A stretch of 64,000 nt of DNA from Actinophytocola sp963729115 (GCA_963729115.1 CAVSMR010000003.1:310001-374000); one strand, 5' to 3'. Shown: positions 1 to 8,923, counted from the stretch's first letter. Numbers and translations: made by a program. Notes: a model not told the origin generated them from the letters alone.

Positions 1-1
1 G

Positions 2-862
2 GTCACCGGGGCCGGGCGAGGGCTCGGCCTCGCCTACGCGAGCCACCTCGCCCGGGTCGGGGCCGCCGTGGTGGTCAACGACATCGACGGGGACCTCGCC
101 GCGGCGGCCGCCGAGGGCATCCGGGCCGCGGGTGGCGCGGCTGCGGCCAGCGACCACGACGTGGCCGACGCCGACGGCGCGCAGGCCATCGTCGACCGCT
201 GCCTCACCGAGTTCGGACGCGTCGACGGCCTCGTCAACAACGCCGGGGTGATCCACGAGGCGCTCCCGCCCGACGAGGACCCGCGACGGGCCCGCGAGCT
301 GATCGAGGTCAACGTGCTCGGGGTGATCTTCACCGGCCTCGCCGCGGTGCGCGCCATGACCGGCGGCGGCTCGATCGTCAACATCTCCTCCGGCGCCGCG
401 CTCGGCCAGCGCACGCTCGGCACCTACGCCGCGAGCAAGGGCGCCGTCGCCTCCCTGACCTACTCCTGGGCGCTGGACCTCGAGCCCGCCGGCATCCGCG
501 TCAACGCCGTCTGCCCGGTCGCCCGCACGCGCATGGTCCTCGCCTCCGAACGCGCCCAGCGCAACTGCCCGCCGGACAGCACGCCCGACAAGATCGCGCC
601 GCTCGTGGCCTACCTGCTCGGCGACGGCTCGGCCGGCGTGACCGGCCAGCTGATCCGCTGCAACGGCCCGCGGCTGCACATCGTCGGCCAGCCCTACCTC
701 AAGGCGCCGATCCTCGAGCGCGACACCTGGGACGCCGAGAGCGTCGAGCGGGCCTTCGCCGAGGTCTTCCACGCCCACCTCGAGCCGTACGGGCTGGAGA
801 AGCGGCTGCCGCCGACGCTGCGCAGGTGGCTCGACGAGCCGCAGTGGGGAATGATCTCCTGA
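2..862 (+). CDS. SDR family oxidoreductase, 5'-truncated
   Basis: The reading frame is already open at base 2, so the true start lies left of the window. The visible 286 residues form a classical short-chain dehydrogenase/reductase: the nucleotide-binding TGAGRGLG at bases 5-28, NNAG near base 235, the Ser-containing strand IVNISSGAALG, and the catalytic Tyr-Lys motif YAASK near base 425. SDRs of this type use NAD(P)H to oxidise or reduce alcohol and carbonyl groups. A C-terminal tail of about 60 residues after the core (RLHIVGQPYLK onward) is longer than in minimal SDRs and resembles the C-terminal part of acyl-CoA/hydroxysteroid-type SDRs. The substrate cannot be told from sequence. The gene is followed by a convergent metallopeptidase gene. 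Confidence 0.9.
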   Translation, partial: VTGAGRGLGLAYASHLARVGAAVVVNDIDGDLAAAAAEGIRAAGGAAAASDHDVADADGAQAIVDRCLTEFGRVDGLVNNAGVIHEALPPDEDPRRARELIEVNVLGVIFTGLAAVRAMTGGGSIVNISSGAALGQRTLGTYAASKGAVASLTYSWALDLEPAGIRVNAVCPVARTRMVLASERAQRNCPPDSTPDKIAPLVAYLLGDGSAGVTGQLIRCNGPRLHIVGQPYLKAPILERDTWDAESVERAFAEVFHAHLEPYGLEKRLPPTLRRWLDEPQWGMIS

Positions 863-912
863 CCGGTGAGTGGGCGGCCGCGTCGAGCCGGGCGGCCGCC
901 CACCCGCACCGG

Positions 913-2409
913 TCAGCGCGCCGCGGTGAGCAGGGCGTGCGTGCGCTCGATCTCGTCGAACGACTTCGGCTTCGCGGTCGCCGCCTTCGCGGTCGCCGAC
1001 TGTCCATTCGGGCCGACGGCGGGCTTGCCCGCGGTGTAGAGCCACGTCTGGAACAGGCTGTCGAGCTGCTTGCCGGAGACCCGCTCGGCGAGCGCGATGA
1101 ACTGGTCGGTCGTCGCGGTGGCGTACTTGTGCTGGCGCGTCCACGTCTTCAGGATCCGGAAGAACGCGGTGTCGCCCACCGCGGTCCGCACGGCCTGCAG
1201 GGTCATGCCGCCACGGTCGTACACGGCGTCGTCGAACTGGTTCGCCGGTCCCGGGTCACCGGGCAGCACCTGCCAGAAGGCGTCGTCGGCCGGGATCGAG
1301 TCGTAGGTGAACTGCGCGACCTCCGCCGGCGTGCCCTCACCCTGGTGGTCCGACCACAGGTACTCCGCATAGGTCGCGAAGCCCTCGTTCAGCCAGATCT
1401 CCCGCCAGTCGTGCACCGACACGGAGTCGCCGAACCACTGGTGGGCGTTCTCGTGCGCGACGACCGACGTGTTGGAGCCCTGGTTGAAGAAGCCGGCGTC
1501 GTACACCGGGCGCGTCTGGTTCTCCAGCGCGAAACCCAGGCTGGTGTCGACGATGCCGCCCTGCGCCTCGAACGGGTACGGCCCGAAGTGCTGTGCCAGC
1601 ACCTCGACGATCTCCGGCGTGCGCTCCACCGACGCCCGCGCGGCGTCGGCGCTGTCGCCGAGGTCGTCGCCGTACGCCCTGATGAACGGCAGGCCGTTCG
1701 GTGCCTGCGACGCCTGCGCGTCGTACTGGCCGAGCGTGAGGAACGTCAGGTACGGCGCCTGCGGCTTCGTGCTGCGCCAGTCGTACCGGACCATGCCGGC
1801 GGTGGTCTGCTCGATCCTCGTGAGCACGCCGTTGGACAGCGCCTCGACACCGTCGGGCACGGCGATCGACACGTCGAAGGTCGCCTTGTCCCGCGGGTGG
1901 TCGTTGCTCGGGTACCACCACGGCGCGATCTGCGGCTCGTTCACCGCGAGCGCGCCGGTCGGCGTCTTCGTCCAGCCGGAGAAGCCGTAGAGCCGGTAGG
2001 GCTCGGGCTTGTCGCTGTAGCGGACGACGATCGTGAGGTCGCTTCCCTTCCGCAGCGTCGCCTTCGGGGTGACGGTCAGCTCGCCCGCGTCGGTCGCGAA
2101 CGTGGCCGGCACGTTGTTGATGCGGACCGAGGAGACCTGGAGCAGGAAGTCCAGGTTGAACTCCGTGAGGTCCTGGGTCGCGCGCGCCAGGATGGTGGTC
2201 GTGCCGGAGAGCTGGTCGGTGGCCGGCTGGTAGCTCAGCCGGATGTCGTAGTGCTTCGCGTCGTAGCCGCCGTTGCCGTCGAGCGGGTAGTAGGAGTCGC
2301 CGAGTCCGGGCGCCCCCGCCGCCGGGGCCGCGCTCGCGGACGAGCCGAACAGGACGGTTGCCAGTGCGGTCGCCGTGGCGACGACGAAAGCACGTGATCT
2401 CCGCTTCAT
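913..2409 (-). CDS. Secreted M1-family metallopeptidase
   Basis: This 498-residue protein starts at the ATG that gives MKRRSRAFVV, a typical Sec signal peptide ending near residue 28 (SASA). Longer open frame upstream of it has no export signal and is not used. The zinc site is HENAH at residues 319-323 with the third ligand Glu342 in NEGFATYAEY. ALENQ at 294-298 stands where aminopeptidase N enzymes have the GAMEN substrate motif. M1 enzymes remove N-terminal residues from peptides, and this one should act outside the cell. At about 500 residues it is the short actinobacterial form that lacks the large C-terminal helical domain of PepN. It is monocistronic and transcribed away from a repeat-bearing divergent promoter region. 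Confidence 0.92.
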   Translation of the reverse strand: MKRRSRAFVVATATALATVLFGSSASAAPAAGAPGLGDSYYPLDGNGGYDAKHYDIRLSYQPATDQLSGTTTILARATQDLTEFNLDFLLQVSSVRINNVPATFATDAGELTVTPKATLRKGSDLTIVVRYSDKPEPYRLYGFSGWTKTPTGALAVNEPQIAPWWYPSNDHPRDKATFDVSIAVPDGVEALSNGVLTRIEQTTAGMVRYDWRSTKPQAPYLTFLTLGQYDAQASQAPNGLPFIRAYGDDLGDSADAARASVERTPEIVEVLAQHFGPYPFEAQGGIVDTSLGFALENQTRPVYDAGFFNQGSNTSVVAHENAHQWFGDSVSVHDWREIWLNEGFATYAEYLWSDHQGEGTPAEVAQFTYDSIPADDAFWQVLPGDPGPANQFDDAVYDRGGMTLQAVRTAVGDTAFFRILKTWTRQHKYATATTDQFIALAERVSGKQLDSLFQTWLYTAGKPAVGPNGQSATAKAATAKPKSFDEIERTHALLTAAR

Positions 2410-2458
2410 GGGTCCACACCTCCAGTTGCCTTCGAACGCAGCACGATAGGCCCCCACC

Positions 2459-2522
2459 CCCGCAAGTCCAACGCGCCGAACCCGCGAGTCCCCGGTTCTG
2501 GTCCGCGAGTCCCCCGTTCGGA
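2459..2522. repeat. Dispersed GCGAGTCC repeat, copy A
   Basis: Three direct units of about 21 bp lie in the divergent intergenic region between the M1 peptidase and the Tat-exported protein. Each has the core CGCRAGTCC followed by a variable CCCCGTTC-like half. Unit 1 (2461-2480), unit 2 (2481-2501) and unit 3 (2502-2522) match, in the same order, the three forward units of copy B at 58889-58951; unit 1 differs at 2 of 20 bases. Its position just upstream of two genes suggests a regulatory or mobile non-coding repeat. Confidence 0.7.
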
Positions 2523-2583
2523 CGCGAGCGGGCGCGGGGTGTGGCACAGTACTGGCGATCACGGACCAGTCGGGGAGAAAGCC

Positions 2584-3498
2584 ATGGGAGACAAGACCTT
2601 CAGCCGCCGGCGGTTCGGCGTGCTTGCCGCCGGGGCCGGGCTCGCCGCCGCGGCCGCGCCGCTGGTCACCGCCGGGTCGGCGAGCGCGGCCATCGACAAG
2701 TACCACGGGCCGCTGCTGACCGCGGGCTGGGAGGAGTTCAAGCAGGCCGTGGCGCTCGGCCGGCACAACCTCACCAAGGTCGTCGCCACGTGGGGCGCGC
2801 CGTGGGACGACCCGGACTTCCAGCTGGCGCTCGCGAACCTGACGCCGTACACGATCGTGCGCACCGGTACCGGCGACACCGACAACGTCCTCGACCCGGG
2901 CGCGGTGGTGAACGAGATCCGCCCGTTCTACCAGTACTCCACGCAGGTCCGCCCCGCCGACCGGCTGATCATCGAGCTCGGCAACGAGCCGAACCTGCAC
3001 CGCGGCACCGACTTCATCCAGCCCTACGCCGACTCGCTGCACGCCTCGATCGACGCCGTGGCGGCCAACTTCCCCGGCGTGCGGATCTGCAGTCCCGGCA
3101 TCGCGCCCGGCGGCACCTCCAGCTACCACGACTGGTTCTGGAACCAGCGCTACAAGGACGCGGTCAACCGCTGCGACTTCGTCGGCTTCCACTTCTACGG
3201 CGCGACGGAGTTCGACCCGGTCGTCTACGACATCGTCGGCGCGCTGACCGGACACTTCCCCGGCAAGCTCTGGATCGCCACCGAGTACGGCCTCAACTAC
3301 GCCTACGACGGCGACCCGACCGCGCAGAAGCAGGCCAAGTGCCGTGCCTACAGCGACATGATCCACCGCAACGGCCACCCCGACATCCAGAACCTGCTCT
3401 GGGGCGCCACCTACTTCCACATCGACACCCAGTCGCCGGACCCGCTGTTCCAGGCCTACAACGTCGCCCCCGACGGGCCGGCCGGCTACCAGTCCTGA
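2584..3498 (+). CDS. Tat-exported glycoside-hydrolase-fold protein
   Basis: This 304-residue protein starts at the ATG eight bases downstream of GGGGAGA. The N-terminus has a twin-arginine signal (SRRRFGV, residues 7-13) with a hydrophobic stretch to about residue 35 (SASA). The rest looks like a (beta/alpha)8 barrel of glycoside hydrolase clan A: GNEP at 133-136 supplies the predicted acid/base Glu135, and ATEYG near 232-236 the predicted nucleophile Glu234; GFHFYG lies on a barrel strand between them. Such enzymes hydrolyse beta-glycosides. The exact family (GH5, GH39 or an unclassified relative) and the substrate are not determined here. Folding before export through Tat is expected. It stands alone, divergent from the peptidase. 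Confidence 0.75.
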   Translation: MGDKTFSRRRFGVLAAGAGLAAAAAPLVTAGSASAAIDKYHGPLLTAGWEEFKQAVALGRHNLTKVVATWGAPWDDPDFQLALANLTPYTIVRTGTGDTDNVLDPGAVVNEIRPFYQYSTQVRPADRLIIELGNEPNLHRGTDFIQPYADSLHASIDAVAANFPGVRICSPGIAPGGTSSYHDWFWNQRYKDAVNRCDFVGFHFYGATEFDPVVYDIVGALTGHFPGKLWIATEYGLNYAYDGDPTAQKQAKCRAYSDMIHRNGHPDIQNLLWGATYFHIDTQSPDPLFQAYNVAPDGPAGYQS

Positions 3499-3532
3499 CC
3501 CGCCGCACACCGCCGAGGGGGATCATGGCGGG

Positions 3533-4324
3533 GTGCGGCAGTGGTGGACGGGACTGAGCGGGCGGCGGCAGGCGCTGCTCGCCGTCGTGGCGCTCGCGGT
3601 CGTGGCCGGGGTCGCGGCGGCGGTGGCCGGGCTCGTGCCGCAGCGCCCGGCGCCCGCGCGGGACGGCGTGGGGCCGGTGCTGCTGGTGCCGGGGTACGGC
3701 GGCGCCCGCGAGTCGCTGTCCACTTTGGCCGGCCAGGTGCGCCGGACCGGCCGGGAGGCCACCGTCCTCACGCTGCCCGGCGACGGCACCGGCGACCTGC
3801 GGGCCCAGGTCCGGGTGCTCGACCGGGCGGCCCGCGACGCCCTCGCGGCCGGCGCGCCGTCGGTCGACGTGATCGGCTACTCCGCGGGCGGCGTGGTGGC
3901 CCGGCTATGGGTGGCCACAGCCGACGGTGCGGCCGCCGCCCGCCGGGTGATCACGCTCGGCTCTCCCTTGCACGGCACGAGGATCGCGTCGGCGGGCGGG
4001 GTGCTGGCGCCCGGCGCGTGCCCGGTCGCCTGCCAGCAGCTCAGCCCCGGCAGCGCGCTGCTCGCCGGGGTCGCCGGGGATCCGGGGGTGCCGTGGCTGT
4101 CGATGTGGACGGAGGACGACCGGACCGTGCTGCCGCCCGACTCCGCGCGCCTGGCCGGCGCGGTCAACGTGTCGCTGCAGGACGTCTGCCCGGACGCGGA
4201 GATCGCGCACTCGCAGCTGCCCGGCGACCCGCTCGTGACCGCCCTCGTGCTGCGCGCGCTGGGCACCGCCCCGCTCGCCGCGCCGGATCCGGGCGCCTGC
4301 GCGGCGGCGCGGGCTACGTCGTGA
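3533..4324 (+). CDS. Membrane-anchored alpha/beta hydrolase (lipase-like)
   Basis: A GTG start gives a 263-residue protein. Residues 12-36 form a hydrophobic signal or anchor, and the domain then begins with VLLVPGYGG, the oxyanion-hole strand of alpha/beta hydrolases. The nucleophile elbow is GYSAGG with Ser117, and TLGSPLHGT follows the pattern of PGAP1/LipA-type lipases and lysophospholipases. A late H in IAHSQLPGDP is a good candidate catalytic histidine. Four Cys residues in the second half could form disulphides, consistent with an extracytoplasmic location. The substrate is probably an ester or acyl lipid. Its 3' end overlaps the convergent ABC permease by 11 bp. Confidence 0.85.
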   Translation: MRQWWTGLSGRRQALLAVVALAVVAGVAAAVAGLVPQRPAPARDGVGPVLLVPGYGGARESLSTLAGQVRRTGREATVLTLPGDGTGDLRAQVRVLDRAARDALAAGAPSVDVIGYSAGGVVARLWVATADGAAAARRVITLGSPLHGTRIASAGGVLAPGACPVACQQLSPGSALLAGVAGDPGVPWLSMWTEDDRTVLPPDSARLAGAVNVSLQDVCPDAEIAHSQLPGDPLVTALVLRALGTAPLAAPDPGACAAARATS

Positions 4325-5141
4325 TGTCCTTGGTCGCGAAGTTCGCCCACGCGGCGCCGAAGAAGACCACGATGTAGCCGGCCTGCAGCAGCAGGCCGCG
4401 GTCGATGTTGTGCCAGAAGATCGGGTCGCGGAAGAAGTCGATCCAGGACAGCCAGTAGTTCGTCGGCAGGTACGGCTTGAGCGGGTCGGCCGCGTCCAGC
4501 GTCTGCATGATCGAGCTCGCGATCAGCACCGCCAGCGACGCGAGCGCCGCGCCGAGCGCGGAGTCCGACAGCGTCGACCAGAGCAACGCGATCGTGCCGA
4601 ACCCGAGCATCGACACGACGATGTAGCCGACCGCGGCCATCATCCGGACCGCGAGCTCGGCCGGGTCGAGCGAGGCGCCGGACAGGGACGTGACCGTGCC
4701 GGGCTGGCCGACGGCCTCCGCGCCGGTGCCGAACAACGCGATGCCGACCACGAGGGAGAACACCACCACGATGGTCATCGCGAGGACGATGTAGACGGTC
4801 AGCGCGGCGAGCTTCGCGGCCAGCAGCCGGAAACGCGACACCGGCCGCACGAGCAGGTAGCGCAGCGTCCCGGTGGCCGACTCACCCGCGATCGCGTCGC
4901 CCGCGTACACCGCGACCGCGAGCGGCAGGAACACGGGCAGCACCATCGCGAGCGCGGCGGCCGGGTACAGGGAACCGTTGTCCAGCACGGCGGACAGGAA
5001 CGCGCCGCCCTGTCCCGGCGGGGGCGCGAGGTCCGAGATGGACAGCAGGACCGCCACGAGCGCGGGAACCGCGCACAGCAACAGGATCGACAGCCACACC
5101 CGCGGGCGCAGCACCAGCTTGCGCAGCTCGACGGCGATCAC
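4314..5141 (-). CDS. ABC-2 type transporter permease
   Basis: This 275-residue membrane protein begins at GTG 5141, which overlaps the stop of the ATPase gene as GTGA, so translation is coupled. It has about six hydrophobic segments, starting with VWLSILLLCAVPALVAVLL after a short basic N-terminus. The GESATGTLRYLLVRP segment is the characteristic motif of ABC-2 permeases of the NatB/YhgE-like class. Together with the upstream ATPase it forms an ABC-2 exporter or extruder; the substrate is unknown. It is the last gene of a three-gene operon. Confidence 0.9.
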   Translation of the reverse strand: MIAVELRKLVLRPRVWLSILLLCAVPALVAVLLSISDLAPPPGQGGAFLSAVLDNGSLYPAAALAMVLPVFLPLAVAVYAGDAIAGESATGTLRYLLVRPVSRFRLLAAKLAALTVYIVLAMTIVVVFSLVVGIALFGTGAEAVGQPGTVTSLSGASLDPAELAVRMMAAVGYIVVSMLGFGTIALLWSTLSDSALGAALASLAVLIASSIMQTLDAADPLKPYLPTNYWLSWIDFFRDPIFWHNIDRGLLLQAGYIVVFFGAAWANFATKDITT

Positions 5142-6049
5142 GGCGTGCCCCCGATCCGGTCGCTGCCGTGCCCGGTCACGTCGAGCACGATCTCCTCCAG
5201 CGACAGCCGCTGCTCGGAGATCGCCGTGACCCGCACGCCCTCGCCGACGAGGCGGGCGTTGAGCGCGGCGGGGTCCGCGGCCCGCACGAGCAGCCGCTCG
5301 CCGTCGCGCTCGACGACCTGGCCGTCCAGCAGCGCGTCGACCCGTGCGACGTCCGGGGTGTGCACGTGGACGTGCCCGGTGGGCGCCCGCAGGCTCGCGA
5401 GCTCGTCCTGCAGGACCAGCCGGCCGCGGTCCACGACGCCGACCCGGGTGCACAGCTGCTCGACCTCGCTGAGCAGGTGGCTGGACAGGAACACCGTGGT
5501 GCCGGCCTCGTTCAGGTCGATCAGCAGGTCGCGGATCTCCCGGATGCCGCGCGGGTCCAGGCCGTTGGTCGGCTCGTCGAGGATCAGCAGCTCCGGCTCG
5601 CGCAGCAGCGCGGCGGCGAGCCCCAGTCGCTGGCGCATGCCCAGCGAGTACGCGCGCACCGGGCGGCGGTCCACGCCGTCCATGCCCACCCGCTCGAGCG
5701 CCTCCTCGATCCGCCGCTTGCGGGTGCGCCGCGGCCCGCCCGGCCCGGCCGCGTCGAGCAGCTGGAGGTTGCGCCGGCCGGACAGGTGCGGGTAGGCCGC
5801 CGGTCCCTCGACCAGCGCGCCGATCCGGGGGAGCACGGCCGGCGCGTGGGCGGGCATCCGCTCGCCGAGCACCTCGATCTCGCCGCTCGTGGCGTAGACC
5901 AGGCCGAGCAGCAGGCGTACGAGCGTGGTCTTGCCGGAGCCGTTCGGGCCGAGGAAGCCGTACCGGTCGCCGCGGCGGACGTCGAGGTCGACGCCGTCCA
6001 CCGCGACGACGCGGCCGTAGCGTTTGGTGAGCCCGCGGGTGACGATCAC
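5138..6049 (-). CDS. ABC transporter ATP-binding protein
   Basis: This 303-residue ATPase starts at GTG 6049 (VIVTRGLTKRYG), overlapping the stop of the upstream gene as GTGA. It has Walker A GPNGSGKTT, signature SLGMRQRLGLA, Walker B LLILDEPTNGLD and switch SSHLL. The C-terminal 80 residues after the core form the small regulatory domain typical of DrrA/CcmA-type ABC-2 ATPases. It energises the adjacent permease. The genes before and after it are both coupled by 4-bp overlaps, so the three proteins are very likely made in fixed proportion. Confidence 0.95.
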   Translation of the reverse strand: MIVTRGLTKRYGRVVAVDGVDLDVRRGDRYGFLGPNGSGKTTLVRLLLGLVYATSGEIEVLGERMPAHAPAVLPRIGALVEGPAAYPHLSGRRNLQLLDAAGPGGPRRTRKRRIEEALERVGMDGVDRRPVRAYSLGMRQRLGLAAALLREPELLILDEPTNGLDPRGIREIRDLLIDLNEAGTTVFLSSHLLSEVEQLCTRVGVVDRGRLVLQDELASLRAPTGHVHVHTPDVARVDALLDGQVVERDGERLLVRAADPAALNARLVGEGVRVTAISEQRLSLEEIVLDVTGHGSDRIGGTP

Positions 6050-7173
6050 GGGCCACCCCGGGACCGGGCGGTCAGCTCGCCCGCGGCGGCGCGCAGGACG
6101 TCGGTCGTGGTCATGCCCGCGAGCAGGTACCACCGGCTGGAGAACTCGGCACGCGCCACGACCACCGACAGCGGCGCGATGGCGAGCTCCAGCGCCTCGC
6201 CGCCCGCCAGCTCCTTGCTGACGCCACCCGCCTTGGTGATCGCCTCGGCCGCGTCCGAGCCGATGCTGCGGGGGACCGGCATGGCGACGAACGCGGACAG
6301 GCCCGCGCCGTACACGCCGACCCCGTGCACCCCGCCGATGTCGGCCTGGCGCAGCTCCCGGCCGGCGAGGAAGACCGGTACCCGGCCGCGGCCCAGGGCG
6401 CCGAGCACGTCGCCGAGGTCGGGCGCGGTCGCGAGGCTGAACCCGCTGGTCGGCGAGCGTCTCGGCACGAGCACGCCGGGGCCCGGCCGGGTCGTGTCCA
6501 GCTCGGCGAACCGGGAGCGGAGCACGGGGCGGTCCGCGCCGCGGGCGGTCAGCTCCGTGGCGAGCGGCAGGCCGGTGTCCGGGTCGGCCCACATGTCGAC
6601 GTGGCCGATCGTGGTGTCCGGGTCGGCCGGGGTGAGCCGCAGGCCGGCGGCGTCGTGCCCGGCCACCCGGCGGGCGGGCAGGGCCGTGACGGGATCGCCC
6701 GCGGCGGCGGTGAGCACGCGGCGGGCGAGCTCGGGCGGCAGCAGGTCGCCGGCGCGGGGCAGGCGCACCGGCGGGTCGCCGAACAGCCGGGTGAGCAGGT
6801 TCGCGCCGTAGTCCCAGGTGAACTCCCCGGCCGGGGTGCGGTAGACGTCCCGCTCGCCGACGCCGGTGATCACGTCGAAGCGCCAGTTCGCCGGGTCGGC
6901 GTACCACGTTCGGACGTGCGTGGTGGTGGTCAGCAACGCGGTCAGGTCCGCGACCTTGGGCAGCTCGGGCAGCGCGAGCGTGCCGGTGATCTCGGCGTAG
7001 CCCTGGTACGGGCGGTCGGCCGAGGCGAGGATCTTCGCGCGCAGGGCGGCCGGGTCGATCTCCCGCGCCGCGGCGGGCAGCCAGCCGGGCACCTGCGGGA
7101 CGAGCACGGCCACCACGGCCACGGCGGCGACCAGCGCCCAGCCGCGGACCGTCCTTCGCCGAACCACAGACAA
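6046..7173 (-). CDS. RseB/LolA-like exported protein of an ABC operon
   Basis: This 375-residue protein has an N-terminal transmembrane or signal segment (residues 10-32, WALVAAVAVVAVLVPQVPGW) and an extracytoplasmic region with the antiparallel-sheet pattern of the LolA/LppX/RseB fold (TWYADPANWRFDVITG, VDMWADPDTGLPLATELTA). RseB-type proteins sense envelope damage and LolA/LppX types carry lipids or lipoproteins; sequence alone does not separate these. It is the first gene of an operon with an ABC-2 ATPase and permease, each joined by a GTGA overlap, so it probably senses or hands over the substrate of that transporter. Family assignment is by pattern, not by search. Confidence 0.65.
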   Translation of the reverse strand: MSVVRRRTVRGWALVAAVAVVAVLVPQVPGWLPAAAREIDPAALRAKILASADRPYQGYAEITGTLALPELPKVADLTALLTTTTHVRTWYADPANWRFDVITGVGERDVYRTPAGEFTWDYGANLLTRLFGDPPVRLPRAGDLLPPELARRVLTAAAGDPVTALPARRVAGHDAAGLRLTPADPDTTIGHVDMWADPDTGLPLATELTARGADRPVLRSRFAELDTTRPGPGVLVPRRSPTSGFSLATAPDLGDVLGALGRGRVPVFLAGRELRQADIGGVHGVGVYGAGLSAFVAMPVPRSIGSDAAEAITKAGGVSKELAGGEALELAIAPLSVVVARAEFSSRWYLLAGMTTTDVLRAAAGELTARSRGGP

Positions 7174-7199
7174 GGCGTCACCACCTCCGCCCCCCTTTT

Positions 7200-7229
7200 G
7201 TACGCCTCGGGGGCGTCGGATCGGCGTAC
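7200..7229. promoter_or_regulatory. Inverted repeat upstream of the ABC operon
   Basis: GTACGCC (7200-7206) and GGCGTAC (7223-7229) form perfect 7-bp arms around a 16-bp spacer, 27 bp upstream of the first gene of the RseB-like/ABC operon. This fits an operator, but no regulator in the window is an obvious partner. Confidence 0.35.
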
Positions 7230-7314
7230 GGCGCGCATTACGGTCCGCGAACCACGGTCCGCACCGACGCCGGTCGGGCGCGCCGTGCCGTGCCGGCTGC
7301 GCCGAGAGCCTGCC

Positions 7315-7638
7315 TTAGCCCGCCTTGCGCAGGTCCTCGGCGGCCGCCAGCAGCCGGCGCGCGGCCGGCCCGTCCACGCCGGTCAGGTCGGGCGAGACCT
7401 GCGTGAACACCCGCGCGATGGCCTCGACGAGGCCGACCGCCGACGCCGCGGTCAGCTCGACCGCGACCCGCGCGGACGCGCCGCGGTCCGGGTTCACGAA
7501 GTCGAGGTTGAGCGTGTGGTCGGCCTGCGCGTGGACGGGGTGGTCGAAGTAGACGGTCGTGGACGTGAGGGGGAACCAGCCCTGCGCCCCCTTGCCGCTG
7601 CCCGCGGTCGCGCTCTGCTCGGTGACATAGGTGCACAT
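7315..7638 (-). CDS. Small conserved protein, DUF6295-like
   Basis: A 107-residue soluble protein without signal or membrane segment. The opening MCTYVTEQSATAGSGKGAQG and the motif YFDHPVHA recall a small actinobacterial family I remember as DUF6295; no function is established. Its ATG overlaps the stop of the dienelactone hydrolase gene by one base (TGATG), so the two are translated together. The pairing suggests a role in the same process, perhaps as a small binding or protective partner, but this is inference. Confidence 0.7.
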   Translation of the reverse strand: MCTYVTEQSATAGSGKGAQGWFPLTSTTVYFDHPVHAQADHTLNLDFVNPDRGASARVAVELTAASAVGLVEAIARVFTQVSPDLTGVDGPAARRLLAAAEDLRKAG

Positions 7639-8393
7639 CAGGCACTCGCCTCCTGAACTGTGAGGTGCCGGCCGAGGAACTCACGCACCAGCCGCCAGCC
7701 CTCGACGGCCGCGGCCGGGCGGTACGCGGGCCGGTCGGTGGCGAAGAACGCGTGGCCGGCGTCGTCGAAGCGGTGGAACTCGTGCGGCTTGCCCAGCCCG
7801 GTCAGGATCTCGTCGAACCGCTCGACCTCGGCGGGTGTCGGCGCCTTGTCGTCCTTGCCGAACAGGCCCAGCAGCGGGCACGACAGGTCACCGAGCCGCG
7901 GCTCCAGCGACGGCACGGTCAGCTTGTACTCCGCGGGCGGCGGGTTCAGCACGAACGCGCCGTAGCAGTCGATCGCCGCGTCGATCTCCAGGCCGCAGCC
8001 GGCGAGCACGGACTGCCGCCCGCCCGAGCAGAAGCCGATGGTGGCGACCTTGCCGTTGCCGGTCGCGTGCGCGCGCAGGTAGGCCGCCGCGCCCTCGACG
8101 TCGCCGAGCAGCCGCTCGTCCGGCACGCCGCCGGCCGCGCGCGAGGCGGCCGCCGCGTCGTCCGGGTCCGCGCCCGGCGCGTCCCGCTGGTGCAGGTTGG
8201 GACACACCGCCGACCAGCCCCAGCTCGCGAACTTGCGGGTGATCTCCTTGGTCGCCTCGTCGTAGCCCGGCATGTGGTGAATCACGACCACCCCACCGGC
8301 CGGCGGCGCGCCGACCGGATGTGCCGCGTACGCCTCGATCTCGTCGCCGGCGCCGGTCACCGTGACGGTGCCGGCCTCGATGCCATCGCGCAT
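7638..8393 (-). CDS. Dienelactone hydrolase family protein
   Basis: A 251-residue alpha/beta hydrolase. The nucleophile elbow is GFCSGG, with Cys in place of Ser as in dienelactone hydrolases. FGKDDKAP near residue 175 carries the likely catalytic Asp, and DDAGHAFF near 205 the His. These enzymes open lactone rings such as dienelactone in chlorocatechol breakdown, but many homologues are general esterases. The start ATG has an upstream GGGAG. A short GTAG-N4-CTAC palindrome lies 14 bp upstream. It is coupled to a downstream 107-residue protein. Confidence 0.88.
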   Translation of the reverse strand: MRDGIEAGTVTVTGAGDEIEAYAAHPVGAPPAGGVVVIHHMPGYDEATKEITRKFASWGWSAVCPNLHQRDAPGADPDDAAAASRAAGGVPDERLLGDVEGAAAYLRAHATGNGKVATIGFCSGGRQSVLAGCGLEIDAAIDCYGAFVLNPPPAEYKLTVPSLEPRLGDLSCPLLGLFGKDDKAPTPAEVERFDEILTGLGKPHEFHRFDDAGHAFFATDRPAYRPAAAVEGWRLVREFLGRHLTVQEASA

Positions 8394-8406
8394 GGCTGCT
8401 CCCGAA

Positions 8407-8418
8407 GTAGTTAGCTAC
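8407..8418. promoter_or_regulatory. Small palindrome before dienelactone hydrolase
   Basis: GTAGTTAGCTAC has GTAG/CTAC arms around TTAG, in a short AT-richer island of an otherwise GC-rich gap, 14 bp upstream of the hydrolase start. It overlaps a possible -10 and may be the operator of a GTAC-type (HxlR/MarR) regulator. Confidence 0.3.
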
Positions 8419-8440
8419 AGCAACGACCTCACCCTATTCG

Positions 8441-8923
8441 TCACGCCGGCGGGCGCACCCGGCGGTGACGCACCGCGTCGTCGGCGTCGAACCGGGTGAG
8501 GATCGCGGCCAGCAGCGCGCGGGCGTCGGCGACCCGCTCGGCGCCGAACTCCGCGGCCAGCTCGGCTTCGAGGGCCGCGCGGCGCACCCGCGTCCCGTCG
8601 ACGGCGGCGGTGCCGCGCGCGGTGAGCGCCAGCAGCTTCGCGCGCGCGTCCGCCGGCGACGGCTCGCGGGTCAGCAGGCCGCGGCGCTCCAGGTCGGCGA
8701 CCGCCTTGGACGCGGCCTGCTGCGTGACGCCCATCCGCTCGGCCAGCGCGGTGATCGACAGCGGCCCGGCGACCACGTGCTGGATCACCACGCCGTCGTT
8801 GAACCGCAGGTCGCCGTACCCGTCGGCGGCCAGCCGGCGCTGCACCTCGCCGGTCATCGCCCAGCCCGCGAACAGGGCGAGGAGTGACAGCCCGAGGTCG
8901 GCGGGCCTAGGATGCACAACCAT
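8441..8923 (-). CDS. MarR-family transcriptional regulator
   Basis: A 160-residue MarR-type winged-helix protein: SITALAERMGVTQQAASKAV is the DNA-recognition helix-turn-helix and LERRGLLTREPSPADAR the wing. The start ATG at 8923-8921 is chosen because longer forms would run into the divergent gene. Its start codon overlaps the start codon of the divergent PPOX gene inside a perfect palindrome. It very likely represses both itself and the PPOX gene from that site, with release by a small ligand, as is usual for MarR proteins. Confidence 0.9.
   Translation of the reverse strand: MVVHPRPADLGLSLLALFAGWAMTGEVQRRLAADGYGDLRFNDGVVIQHVVAGPLSITALAERMGVTQQAASKAVADLERRGLLTREPSPADARAKLLALTARGTAAVDGTRVRRAALEAELAAEFGAERVADARALLAAILTRFDADDAVRHRRVRPPA

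Noticed and set aside
826..2397. Plus-strand open frame of 523 codons over the M1 peptidase gene
   Set aside because: Arg/Val/Gly-rich shadow typical of the opposite strand of GC-rich genes; the minus-strand protein has zinc motifs and a signal peptide.
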